This document shows, piece after piece, positions 43,584 to 52,476 of a DNA stretch of 64,000 nucleotides; the first letter of the stretch is position 1; each line of letters starts with the position of its first letter. Position numbers and translations under genes: made by a program. The notes beneath the pieces were generated by a model that was not told the DNA's origin, did not search any database, and was given only the letters and a program-made list of their open reading frames with translations. Source of the stretch: Bacillus_BD sp050389805 (GTDB taxonomy: Bacteria; Bacillota; Bacilli; Bacillales; Cytobacillaceae); contig NZ_CP130945.1 of the NCBI RefSeq assembly GCF_050389805.1, positions 2,480,001 through 2,544,000 of the forward strand, read 5' to 3'.

Positions 43584-45014
43584 ATGAGTAAGGAAAATGC
43601 TTCAATTTCAAAGGATGTAGCGTTTGGATTTCTCCCGGCGTCAAAGAACGATCGTGTTTTTGGAATGTGGGATCTAATATTAATTCAAGTGGGGATTGGG
43701 ATTTCTTGTATCGCAATTCTTACAGGGGCATATACAGGCCTAATGGTTGATGCACGGGATGGAATGGGGGCGATTCTTTTTGGGGAAGCATTTCCGATTT
43801 TATTAATTGTCCCGATTACGATTTATTTTGCCCGGTATGGTATTGATACTTTTATTGGGTTTAGAAGTTCATTCGGTTACTTAGGGGCAAAAATCTTCTA
43901 TTTTGTTTTTGCGATCTTAACGCTTGGTTATACGGCTGTTGCTCTGTTTATGGCAGGGGAAGCGATTGTGAAAATATTAGGCTTTGCTAGTTTGCCAGCC
44001 TTCTTCACATCAAGCACGACTGGGGTTCCATTTTTTGCGATTCTACTATTTATCATCGCCTTCATCGTCACGTTCAAAGGTCCATTGGCGATTCGTAAAT
44101 TTAATTGGATTGGGGTCCCAGCCATTGCAGTTGTATTAGTTGGCTTACTCATCATGATCGTAGTCGGGCAAGGCTTTGATAACATTCTAGCTTTAACTCC
44201 TCCCGAACCATATGAAGAGTATTCGCGCTCATTAATGACCGCCTTGGAGTTAAATGTAGGGCTAGGATTTTCATGGCTTCCATATCTTGGACAATATGCC
44301 CGCTTAGTAAAAACTGAAAAAGCAGCTTACAAAGCAACGTTTTTCAGCTACGGAATCCTACTCAATATCGCTGTTGTATTAGGAGCATTAACGACATTAG
44401 TGGTAGGTACCCAAAATCCGACAGAATGGATGATGGCGATTGCAGGACCGTGGTTAGGATTAATTGGGCTAATCTTGCTGACACTAGGGAATTTAACGGC
44501 GGCGATCTTTTTAATGTATTCTCAAGTGATTAGTTTAAAAACAATTTTTCCAAAGAAGTCTTGGCTATTCGCAATGCTAACAACCGTTCCAACGATCTTC
44601 TTCCTATTAAGCTCAACCTTCTATAATGCGTTTAATTCATTTATGACAGTGATTGCGTATATTATGTCAATTGCTGGTGGAATCGTTATTTCAGACTTCT
44701 TTTTTGTAAAAAAACAAAAGATCTCCTTATATGATCTTTATAATACGAAAGGAAGATACCAGTATTGGCATGGGATTAATCCTTCAGCCATTACAAGTCT
44801 TGTAATAGGAACAATTGTTTATTGGGGGTTATACAACCCACTGTTAGATACAGCGAGCGGACTTTTTCAATATATTTCAGCTGGGATTCCTGCTTATTTT
44901 GCATCACTTATTACTTATTATATCTCAGCAAAATATCTTTTTGCCTACAGTGTTGATAGAGAAGGGGAGAAAATAAGAGTCGAATCGGTTGAAGAAGGAA
45001 TCGATACGGTCTAA
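43584..45014 (+). CDS. NCS1-like (purine-cytosine permease type) transporter
   Basis: 476 residues with twelve membrane segments. The N-terminal FGFLPASKNDRVFGMWDLILIQVGIGI pattern and the central GFSWLPYLGQYARL segment resemble NCS1 nucleobase/hydantoin/allantoin symporters, though identity to named members cannot be judged here. ATG after GGAGG. Position before an N-demethylase operon suggests uptake of a nitrogenous, perhaps N-methylated compound. Confidence 0.8.
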   Translation: MSKENASISKDVAFGFLPASKNDRVFGMWDLILIQVGIGISCIAILTGAYTGLMVDARDGMGAILFGEAFPILLIVPITIYFARYGIDTFIGFRSSFGYLGAKIFYFVFAILTLGYTAVALFMAGEAIVKILGFASLPAFFTSSTTGVPFFAILLFIIAFIVTFKGPLAIRKFNWIGVPAIAVVLVGLLIMIVVGQGFDNILALTPPEPYEEYSRSLMTALELNVGLGFSWLPYLGQYARLVKTEKAAYKATFFSYGILLNIAVVLGALTTLVVGTQNPTEWMMAIAGPWLGLIGLILLTLGNLTAAIFLMYSQVISLKTIFPKKSWLFAMLTTVPTIFFLLSSTFYNAFNSFMTVIAYIMSIAGGIVISDFFFVKKQKISLYDLYNTKGRYQYWHGINPSAITSLVIGTIVYWGLYNPLLDTASGLFQYISAGIPAYFASLITYYISAKYLFAYSVDREGEKIRVESVEEGIDTV

Positions 45015-45015
45015 A

Positions 45016-45029
45016 TTTCAATCGTGAAA
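45016..45029 (+). promoter_or_regulatory. Candidate activator site before the 45100 promoter
   Basis: TTTCAATCGTGAAA is an inverted repeat 70-85 bp upstream of the sigma-54 promoter, with a further ATTTCAT at 45034. The same half-site occurs before the 43297 promoter. Confidence 0.5.
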
Positions 45030-45099
45030 GAATATTTCATAGACGGAATATTTAGAAAATAGAAAGTAATCAAAAACGGTAAAAATCAATGTTTTAAAG

Positions 45100-45116
45100 T
45101 TGGCACAGTTCTTGCA
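45100..45116 (+). promoter_or_regulatory. Sigma-54 (SigL) -24/-12 promoter
   Basis: TTGGCACAGTTCTTGCA is a full match. The start point should be near 45127, placing the demethylase ATG about 27 bases downstream. Confidence 0.92.
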
Positions 45117-45153
45117 ATATATTCAAGTATAAAAATCAAAAGGAGGAACGATT

Positions 45154-46140
45154 ATGTATAAATCTACTAATCTCGACCTATTTCCATATCCTTTTCACAC
45201 GATCAAAGAAGGAACAAATTATCGTTATTCAAATGATATGAGAAAACTAGAAAAGGATCAATTTAACGCCATCCAAATTACACCAGAATATGAAAAGCAA
45301 ATAAAGAGAAAAAGAGAAATGCTTAATGAACAGCCTGAAGTAAGGTTCCAATCCTATCCACATACGATGGAAATGCAATGGGAAGTTGCTGAAATGCTTC
45401 TTGATATGGCAGTTGAAGCTTATCCTGAATATTTCCAAGTTGAAAAGAAAGGAAATCAATGGACCTTTCATAATTTAATTTTAAATGAAACTGAATCGTT
45501 CATCTTTGGGGATGCATCGAGCATCGAGCTTGAGCCACTTGATTTAATTGGCCGTCATTTTACACCTGACTATGTCTTAATGGTTCATCGAGATGACAAT
45601 CTTTATTTAGAAGTTGCACAACAATCTTATGGAGCTCTTTTTTCACCACATTGGAATAAGGGGATGTCATTTGATGAGATTCATGGCCCTGTTCCATTTG
45701 TATCACGCACAGGTGTCCCGTTAGCGCAACGAGTTCGTGATTTCTTAATTCGTAATGTGTTACCAGGTGAACCATGGACAAGGATTAATTGGAACTTGAT
45801 GGCAGACCGCTGGGATGTTAACTACGAAACGTTTGATCAATGGGGACCAACACGTTCGCTAATAACTCCTGAAAATGCTGGGAAACTTGTAAGATTTCGT
45901 GTAGAAGAACAGAAATTCTATCGGATGCCAAGAAGCAATGCAATTCTATTTAACTTAAATACTCAATTCCTACCAATGGAAGATTTGGCCTTAAAGCCAG
46001 AATGGTTGGAGCAAACCTATTTTATCCTTTCAGATATTCCGAAGCCAATGGCTGATTATAAAGGGTTTACACCATTTATTGAACCAACTTTAGAATATTT
46101 GAAAAATCTGTTGGAACAAACCAAAGCGGCAAATCGATAA
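45154..46140 (+). CDS. Heme-dependent oxidative N-demethylase alpha subunit-like protein (DUF3445)
   Basis: 328 residues, ATG after AAAGGAGG. The sequence matches the DUF3445/HODM alpha family, whose Pseudomonas mendocina member is a heme-binding PAS-fold enzyme that removes a methyl group from dimethylamine using O2. Recognisable pieces: LIGRHFTPDYVLM, SFDEIHGPVPF, DRWDVNYETFDQWGP and the acidic/aromatic C-terminus. It opens a sigma-54 operon with a DmmA-like protein and a matching reductase, so a working oxygenase is likely. The substrate here need not be dimethylamine. Confidence 0.8.
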   Translation: MYKSTNLDLFPYPFHTIKEGTNYRYSNDMRKLEKDQFNAIQITPEYEKQIKRKREMLNEQPEVRFQSYPHTMEMQWEVAEMLLDMAVEAYPEYFQVEKKGNQWTFHNLILNETESFIFGDASSIELEPLDLIGRHFTPDYVLMVHRDDNLYLEVAQQSYGALFSPHWNKGMSFDEIHGPVPFVSRTGVPLAQRVRDFLIRNVLPGEPWTRINWNLMADRWDVNYETFDQWGPTRSLITPENAGKLVRFRVEEQKFYRMPRSNAILFNLNTQFLPMEDLALKPEWLEQTYFILSDIPKPMADYKGFTPFIEPTLEYLKNLLEQTKAANR

Positions 46141-46158
46141 AAATAGGAGGGATGGAGA

Positions 46159-46671
46159 ATGGCAACTTACAGTAGTCCGGTATTATACGATAAATCTGAA
46201 ACGCTCGTAGAAGAATTTACGTTAAGAGTAGATCGGAGAAAATGCTTGATTATTTCTACCGTATCCAATGAAGATGAGTTTATTTTTCAAATCAGTGGTA
46301 GAAAAGAATTTGAATTAGTGGAAGTAAACGGTGAATTAAATCTCGATCGTATTAGCGAGATTCTAAATTGCCAAACGATGGGAACGCAGCTTTATATTTC
46401 AGCGAAATGGGACGATGCGGTACTAATTTTCACTGAGGCAGTTGAGGCTGGTTTTTCAGAAGATGAAATCCAAACGAAAATCACGGGTAAAAAGAGAAAG
46501 CATCTGTATTGCATCAAATGTTACCATCTCCAAGAAATTGAACCCGAGGTAACAGATACAACTTGTTATCATTGCCAAATTGACTTAGAAGTGGGGCCAT
46601 TCTTCTCGAAAGAGCGTAAAGGCTACATTGGCTACCCTTACAATCCTGCAATGGCTTTATTAAATAAATAG
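46159..46671 (+). CDS. DmmA-like N-demethylase subunit with zinc ribbon
   Basis: 170 residues, ATG after AGGAGGG, 18 bp after the alpha subunit. An N-terminal alpha/beta part (~1-110) is followed by a zinc ribbon: CIKC (~118) and CYHC (~137) form four cysteines. This matches the DmmA-like subunit of dimethylamine monooxygenase operons. Its role is thought to be a structural or electron-transfer partner of the oxygenase; the sequence alone does not decide. Confidence 0.72.
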   Translation: MATYSSPVLYDKSETLVEEFTLRVDRRKCLIISTVSNEDEFIFQISGRKEFELVEVNGELNLDRISEILNCQTMGTQLYISAKWDDAVLIFTEAVEAGFSEDEIQTKITGKKRKHLYCIKCYHLQEIEPEVTDTTCYHCQIDLEVGPFFSKERKGYIGYPYNPAMALLNK

Positions 46672-46702
46672 ATTTTGAATTTCTAAGATAGGAGTGATAA
46701 CA

Positions 46703-47677
46703 GTGATATCATTTTTGAAAATAGATGTATATGTAGGTGAAATTATCCAAGAAACGGATTATGTAAAGCGCTTCCGCTTATATCCAGTTGAGGACGAATT
46801 ACTGCCAGCCTTTACCGGTGGTTCACATATTGTCACATATGTAAAAAATGGAGACCAAATGATTGAAAGAAACTATTCTCTCGTTAGTCATCCAACGGAT
46901 CGAACTCGTTATGAGATTGCGATTCGAAAGGATGAACAATCTCGTGGTGGCTCCGTCTATTGGCATGAAAACATGAAAGTCGGAGATAGGTTAGAAATCA
47001 GTTGGCCGAAAAACCATTTTCCACTCGCTTTCCATGGGGTCAAACATCACGTCTTTTATGCGGCTGGAATTGGGATTACTCCATTTTTAACGATGATGGA
47101 AGATTTATCAGCAGAAGGGAAATCATTTGAATTACACTATGCGGCGAGAACGAAAGAAGAATGTGCTTTTTACGATACCTTGAATGCGAAGTATCCGGGT
47201 AAATGCCACTTCTATTTTTCAAGATCAGAAAAACCGAATAAAATGTCACCGGTTACAATGGGGGAGCATCGGATTGGTTCACATGTGTATTTCTGTGGTC
47301 CGATTTCAATGGTCAAAGAATTCAGGGATGCTGCTGAATCTTACGGATATCCTAGTCATACGATTCACTTTGAACTGTTTGCTGCAGCTGATGATGGCCC
47401 GAGAAATTCGTTTGTTGTAAAACTAGCAAACAGTAATAAGGAGGTTGCGGTTTCGGAAGAAGAAACCTTATTAGAAGCCTTATTAAAAGCTGGGGTTTCC
47501 GCCCCGTATTCTTGTAGAGTAGGTGGCTGTGGAAGCTGTGAAGTACAGCTGGTTGAAGGTGAAGTGGATCACCGAGATCACTTCTATAAGGATGAAGAAA
47601 GAGGGAAGAAAAACGTTATTTTAACTTGTTGCTCGAGAGCAAAGGAAACCCAACAAGAGCTTGTTCTAAATCTGTAA
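46703..47677 (+). CDS. Oxygenase reductase (phthalate dioxygenase reductase/VanB type)
   Basis: 324 residues from GTG 46703, eight bases after TAGGAG; GTG 46694 is too close to that site. Order of domains: flavin-binding barrel with RNYSLVS, NAD-binding domain with YAAGIGITPF, and a C-terminal plant-type 2Fe-2S domain with C-x4-C-x2-C (CRVGGCGSC) and a final Cys in LTCC. It passes electrons from NAD(P)H to the heme oxygenase. It matches the beta subunit of the N-demethylase systems. Confidence 0.88.
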   Translation: MISFLKIDVYVGEIIQETDYVKRFRLYPVEDELLPAFTGGSHIVTYVKNGDQMIERNYSLVSHPTDRTRYEIAIRKDEQSRGGSVYWHENMKVGDRLEISWPKNHFPLAFHGVKHHVFYAAGIGITPFLTMMEDLSAEGKSFELHYAARTKEECAFYDTLNAKYPGKCHFYFSRSEKPNKMSPVTMGEHRIGSHVYFCGPISMVKEFRDAAESYGYPSHTIHFELFAAADDGPRNSFVVKLANSNKEVAVSEEETLLEALLKAGVSAPYSCRVGGCGSCEVQLVEGEVDHRDHFYKDEERGKKNVILTCCSRAKETQQELVLNL

Positions 47678-47725
47678 AAACTTCATTTAATAAATTCATA
47701 AACTTAAATAATAGGAGGAATAGTC

Positions 47726-49222
47726 ATGTCAACAACTACGGGAGTATTAGAATTGAAAATGTATATTAATGGTGAATGGAGATTTTCCAGTAATCCGGAT
47801 ACAAATAAAGTAATTAACCCAGCAAACGGTGAATTAATTGCGATCGCTCCAAGAGCAACTGTTGAGGAAGCGGAAGAAGCCATTGGAGCAGCGAAAGCAG
47901 CGTTTGAAAGCGGAGTTTGGTCGAAATTAAGTGCTGAAGAGCGAGCAAATTTTCTTTTGAAAATAGCCGATAAAATTGATGAAAAGCATGATGAACTAGT
48001 TGAATTGGAAGTTAAGGATAATGGAAAAATTAGGGCAGAAGCTGACGCTGATATCAGTGATGCAGCATCTTGTTTCCGTTATTATGCCGGGCTGATTCGT
48101 ACTCCTGATGGAGAAACGTATCATGTTGGCGAACCTGTTCAAGCGATGGTGGTTCGGGAGCCTGTAGGGGTTACAGGTCTGATTGTTCCTTGGAATTTCC
48201 CATTCCTCATGAGTGTTTGGAAATTTGCTCCAGCATTAGCGGCTGGGAATACAATTGTCTACAAACCTGCTGAAGTCACACCGGTAACAGCGATGAAATT
48301 AATTGAAATCATTGAAGAAGTGGGCGTTCCAAAAGGCGTCGTAAATTTAGTGTTAGGAAAGGGCTCTGTTGTTGGGGATGTGATTGCCTCAAGTAATGAT
48401 GTGGATATGGTTTCATTTACTGGAAGCACAGAAGTGGGAAGAAGCATCATGCGTAGTGCTGCTGGCAATTTGAAGAAAATTTCTCTCGAACTTGGCGGAA
48501 AGTCACCAAATATTATCTTTGCAGATGCGGATTTTGATGCGGCTGTTGATCATGCATTATTGGGTATATTCTATGGATCCGGTCAAGTATGTTCTGCCGG
48601 AAGCCGTATCATTGTGGAGGAAAGCATTTATGACCAATTCGTTACAGAGTTTGTCAGACGTGCCAAAAATATTCAAGTCGGACCAGGTTTAGAAGAGGGT
48701 TCCGAAATGGGGGCAATTGTTAGCGAAGCGCAGCTAAATACAATTCTTGAATATATTGAAATCGGAAAAAACGAAGGCGCTACACTTGCTTGCGGTGGAA
48801 ATCGTATAACTGAAAACGGGTTAGACAAAGGGTTCTTTATTGAACCAACTGCATTCACAGATGTTACTCCTGATATGCGGATTGTTCAGGAAGAAATTTT
48901 CGGTCCAGTTGCCGTTATTCAAAAGTTCAAAGACGAGGCAGAGGCTATTAAACTAGCAAATGATACGGTCTATGGTCTTGCCGGTGGTGTATTTACATCA
49001 GATGGGGCAAAAGCATTGCGCGTCATTAAAGAAGTACGTGCGGGCATCACGTGGATCAATACGTTTGGTCCAACTTATAACGAAGCTCCATGGCATGGCT
49101 ACAAACAGAGCGGAATCGGTTCAAGTCTTGGAACCTACGGCTTAGATGAATTCCAAGAAGTCAAACAAATTAACATCAACATGGTTGTTGAGCCAACAGG
49201 CTGGTTTTCAGATGATAAATAA
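47726..49222 (+). CDS. NAD(P)-dependent aldehyde dehydrogenase
   Basis: 498 residues, ATG after AGGAGGAA. Catalytic Cys in GSGQVCSAGSR and Glu in LELGGKSPN are present; the C-terminus ends in a betaine-aldehyde-dehydrogenase-like VVEPTGWF. It probably oxidises an amino-aldehyde or the aldehyde left by the demethylation pathway. It lies 48 bp after the reductase gene and before a hairpin, so it closes the demethylase transcript. Confidence 0.9.
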   Translation: MSTTTGVLELKMYINGEWRFSSNPDTNKVINPANGELIAIAPRATVEEAEEAIGAAKAAFESGVWSKLSAEERANFLLKIADKIDEKHDELVELEVKDNGKIRAEADADISDAASCFRYYAGLIRTPDGETYHVGEPVQAMVVREPVGVTGLIVPWNFPFLMSVWKFAPALAAGNTIVYKPAEVTPVTAMKLIEIIEEVGVPKGVVNLVLGKGSVVGDVIASSNDVDMVSFTGSTEVGRSIMRSAAGNLKKISLELGGKSPNIIFADADFDAAVDHALLGIFYGSGQVCSAGSRIIVEESIYDQFVTEFVRRAKNIQVGPGLEEGSEMGAIVSEAQLNTILEYIEIGKNEGATLACGGNRITENGLDKGFFIEPTAFTDVTPDMRIVQEEIFGPVAVIQKFKDEAEAIKLANDTVYGLAGGVFTSDGAKALRVIKEVRAGITWINTFGPTYNEAPWHGYKQSGIGSSLGTYGLDEFQEVKQININMVVEPTGWFSDDK

Positions 49223-49229
49223 GTGAAAT

Positions 49230-49262
49230 GAGGGGGGAGCTCCTCCTTCCCCCTTATTTTTC
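49230..49262 (+). terminator. Terminator of the demethylase operon
   Basis: GAGGGGGGAG faces CTCCTTCCCCCTT and runs into ATTTTT; the two arms can pair in more than one register. Confidence 0.75.
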
Positions 49263-49478
49263 AAAAAAGGAATGAACACAGGATCGATTCAAGTGCTCCT
49301 TCGTTTTTGGGTAAAATGGTCCATCTGGTGTTCTTGTATTTTATACAGAACCTTAAAAGGTGAATGACTAGAAATGGGGCTGTTATTGATTTCCCTTCTT
49401 TTCCTAACAAAACGTAGGAACCTGCTCTTTGTTTCAAGATTTTAAAATAATGACTTCACAGAAGAAAGGAAGATTAGC

Positions 49479-50837
49479 ATGAGATATGCAAACGTTCAAA
49501 CAAATTTACCAGGACAAAAATCAAATGAGTTGGTACAAAGAAGAAAAAATATTGTGCCAAAGGGAGTCAGTAATGGTGTTCCCACTTTTGCAGAAAGTGC
49601 TGATGGAGCGCTAATTACGGATGTAGATGGAAATACGTTTATTGATTTTGTGGGTGCGATAGGTGTGATTAATGTAGGGCATGGTCATCCAAGAGTCAAG
49701 CAAGCATTACATGATCAAATTGAACAATTTATTCATACAGGCTTTAATGTCATGATGTATGAATCCTATATTGAGTTGGCAGAAAGACTTGCACAGCTTG
49801 CTCCGGGAAGTCATGAAAAGAAAGTTCTTCTTCAAAACAGTGGTGCTGAAGCGGTGGAAAATGCAGTAAAGATCGCTCGTAAGTACACAAAAAGGCAAGG
49901 AATTATCTCTTTTTCTAGAGGTTTCCATGGTAGAACATTAATGACCATGACGATGACAAGCAAAGTGAAGCCTTATAAATTTGAATTTGGTCCATTTGCT
50001 CCTGAAGTATACAGAGCCCCATACCCATATACGTACAGACGCCCGAATGGGTTAACAGAAGAGCAGTATGAAGATCATGTACTTGAGGAGTTCCGAAATT
50101 TCTTCATCAGCGACGTTGCTCCAGAAACCATCGCGGCAGTCGTCATGGAGCCGGTACAAGGTGAGGGAGGATTCATTGTTCCTGGAAAACGTTTTGTACT
50201 GGGAGTCTACGAACTCTGTAAAGAATATGGAATCTTGTTTGTAGCAGATGAAATTCAAACAGGGTTTGCCCGTACAGGTCGACATTTTGCTATTGAACAC
50301 TTTGACGTGATTCCAGATTTAATTACTGTGTCAAAATCAATGGGAGCTGGCGTTCCGATTAGTGGCGTGATCGGTCGAAAAGAAATCATGGATGGGGCTG
50401 ATCCTGGAGAGCTTGGTGGTACATATAGTGGAAGCCCATTAGGATGTCAAGCTGCATTGGCTGTTTTAGATATTATTGAAGAAGAGGAATTGAACAAGCG
50501 GGCTGAAGAAATCGGAAAAACAGTTATGGATAAGTTTCAACAGTTATCAGATCAATTTGACTGCATTGGCGATGCTAGAGGACTTGGTGCCATGTGTGCC
50601 ATTGAAATTGTAAAGGATCGCCAAACAAAAGAACCCGCAAAAGAATTAACAAACCAAATTATCAAGGAAGCGAATCAACGAGGATTATTACTGATGAGTG
50701 CAGGGGTATACGGAAATGTCATCCGACTTTTAATGCCAATTGTGATTCCAGACGATCAGTTGGAAGAAGGATTATCTATTTTAGAAGAATCCATCAAGGC
50801 AACGATGATCACAGCTAATGATACAAGCTTAGTATAA
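49479..50837 (+). CDS. gabT: 4-aminobutyrate aminotransferase (class III)
   Basis: 452 residues. PLP motif LFVADEIQTGFARTG and Schiff-base lysine in TVSKSMGAGVP are intact; the N-terminal SNGVPTF and NVGHGHPRV match GABA transaminases. It converts 4-aminobutyrate and 2-oxoglutarate to succinate semialdehyde and glutamate. It starts 257 bp after the aldehyde dehydrogenase, behind a terminator, and runs into gabD 20 bp later. No sigma-54 site is visible in front of it. Confidence 0.88.
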   Translation: MRYANVQTNLPGQKSNELVQRRKNIVPKGVSNGVPTFAESADGALITDVDGNTFIDFVGAIGVINVGHGHPRVKQALHDQIEQFIHTGFNVMMYESYIELAERLAQLAPGSHEKKVLLQNSGAEAVENAVKIARKYTKRQGIISFSRGFHGRTLMTMTMTSKVKPYKFEFGPFAPEVYRAPYPYTYRRPNGLTEEQYEDHVLEEFRNFFISDVAPETIAAVVMEPVQGEGGFIVPGKRFVLGVYELCKEYGILFVADEIQTGFARTGRHFAIEHFDVIPDLITVSKSMGAGVPISGVIGRKEIMDGADPGELGGTYSGSPLGCQAALAVLDIIEEEELNKRAEEIGKTVMDKFQQLSDQFDCIGDARGLGAMCAIEIVKDRQTKEPAKELTNQIIKEANQRGLLLMSAGVYGNVIRLLMPIVIPDDQLEEGLSILEESIKATMITANDTSLV

Positions 50838-50856
50838 AGAGGATAGGAGAGATAAA

Positions 50857-52287
50857 ATGAGTACACAATTCATGCAGATTAATGGCGAGAGCGTAAATAG
50901 TGAAAACAACGAATTCATCGAGGTGACAAATCCTGCCACCAATGAAGTAATAGCAAAAGTTCCTAATGGAAATAAAACGGAAGCAATAAAAGCGGTTGAT
51001 GCAGCTTATGCTGCGTATAAGGACTGGTCTGCTAAAACTGCAGGTGAACGCAGTCAATTGCTGATGAAATGGTTTCAATTAATCGAGGAAAATAAAGAAG
51101 AACTGGCGATTACAATGACAAAAGAACAAGGAAAGCCATATAAAGAAGCACTAGGTGAAATAAACTATGCAAATAGCTTCATTTCGTGGTACGCAGAAGA
51201 GGGAAAACGAGTATATGGAGAAACCATTCCATCCTCTCATCGGAATAAACGACTACTTGTGCAAAAACAACCGGTTGGAGTGATTGCCGCTATAACTCCA
51301 TGGAATTTTCCTGCTGCGATGATCACGAGAAAAGTAGCTCCAGCACTTGCGGTTGGCTGTACGGCTGTTGTGAAACCAGCGACACAAACCCCTTTAACCG
51401 CTATTAGACTTGTTGAACTTGCTCATGAAGCTGGAATTCCTAAAGGTGTGTTAAATGTCGTTACGGGAAACTCTAAAGCGATCGGAGATGCATGGCTTCA
51501 AGATAGCCGCGTACGTAAGCTTACATTCACTGGTTCAACGGAAGTTGGCAAACACCTTATGAAAGGGGCAGCCGATACGGTAAAGAAGATTTCATTGGAA
51601 CTTGGTGGTCATGCACCGTTTATTGTAATGGAGGATGCTGACCTAAACAAGGCAGTAGAGGGCGTTATTGCTTCTAAATTCAGAAATGCTGGTCAAACAT
51701 GTATTTGTACAAACCGGATCTATGTACATGAGTCGATTGAGGCTGAATTTAATGAGAAGTTCAGTGAAGCTGTTAAACAATTAAAAGTGGCAAATGGTTT
51801 AGAAGAGGGAACAGACGTTGGACCATTAATTGATCAAAATGCAATTGATAAGGTAAAAGAGCACATTGAAGATGCCGTAGGTAAGGGTGGAACGATCCTG
51901 CTCGGAGGGAAAAAAGCGGATATTTCCAATGGATATTATTTTGAACCGACGATTATCAGTAATGTTACAGATGATATGCTTTGTATGTCTGAGGAAACAT
52001 TTGGACCATTAGCCCCCGTATCTACTTTTAAAACAGAGGAGGAAGTCATTGAACGAGCGAATCATACCAATTACGGATTAGCAGCCTATGTTTTTACTGA
52101 AAACCTAGGCAAAGCGATTCGGATAAGTGAAAAACTAGAATATGGAATCATTGGCCTGAATGATGGTCTTCCATCCGTTGCCCAAGCTCCATTTGGGGGA
52201 ATTAAAGAAAGTGGGTTAGGTAGAGAAGGTGGTCACTATGGCATGGATGAATATCTCGAAGTGAAATACGTGTCAATTGGTTTTTAA
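50857..52287 (+). CDS. gabD: Succinate-semialdehyde dehydrogenase
   Basis: 476 residues, ATG after ATAGGAGAG. Catalytic Cys in GQTCICTNR and Glu in LELGGHAPF, as in GabD enzymes (the family's CxCxNR feature is present). It oxidises succinate semialdehyde to succinate, feeding the citric acid cycle. Twenty bp after gabT, so the pair is one transcript for GABA catabolism. Confidence 0.9.
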   Translation: MSTQFMQINGESVNSENNEFIEVTNPATNEVIAKVPNGNKTEAIKAVDAAYAAYKDWSAKTAGERSQLLMKWFQLIEENKEELAITMTKEQGKPYKEALGEINYANSFISWYAEEGKRVYGETIPSSHRNKRLLVQKQPVGVIAAITPWNFPAAMITRKVAPALAVGCTAVVKPATQTPLTAIRLVELAHEAGIPKGVLNVVTGNSKAIGDAWLQDSRVRKLTFTGSTEVGKHLMKGAADTVKKISLELGGHAPFIVMEDADLNKAVEGVIASKFRNAGQTCICTNRIYVHESIEAEFNEKFSEAVKQLKVANGLEEGTDVGPLIDQNAIDKVKEHIEDAVGKGGTILLGGKKADISNGYYFEPTIISNVTDDMLCMSEETFGPLAPVSTFKTEEEVIERANHTNYGLAAYVFTENLGKAIRISEKLEYGIIGLNDGLPSVAQAPFGGIKESGLGREGGHYGMDEYLEVKYVSIGF

Positions 52288-52315
52288 TAAAAGTAGTTTT
52301 TAAGTTTAAAACAAT

Positions 52316-52354
52316 TGTAGAAGTCAGATCCCCATAGGCTTCTACATGTTTTTT
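52316..52354 (+). terminator. Terminator after gabD
   Basis: GTAGAAG pairs with CTTCTAC around 14 bases, then ATGTTTTTT. Confidence 0.8.
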
Positions 52355-52476
52355 GGCTAATAGACTCTTTTTACGCTGACTTACATGCTAACGGTAAGGA
52401 AAAAGTGGATGTTAGACACGGAAAAAGATGATACCAGTGAGTTCTTAAGAAACCATTAAAGTGAGGGGGTATTTAT

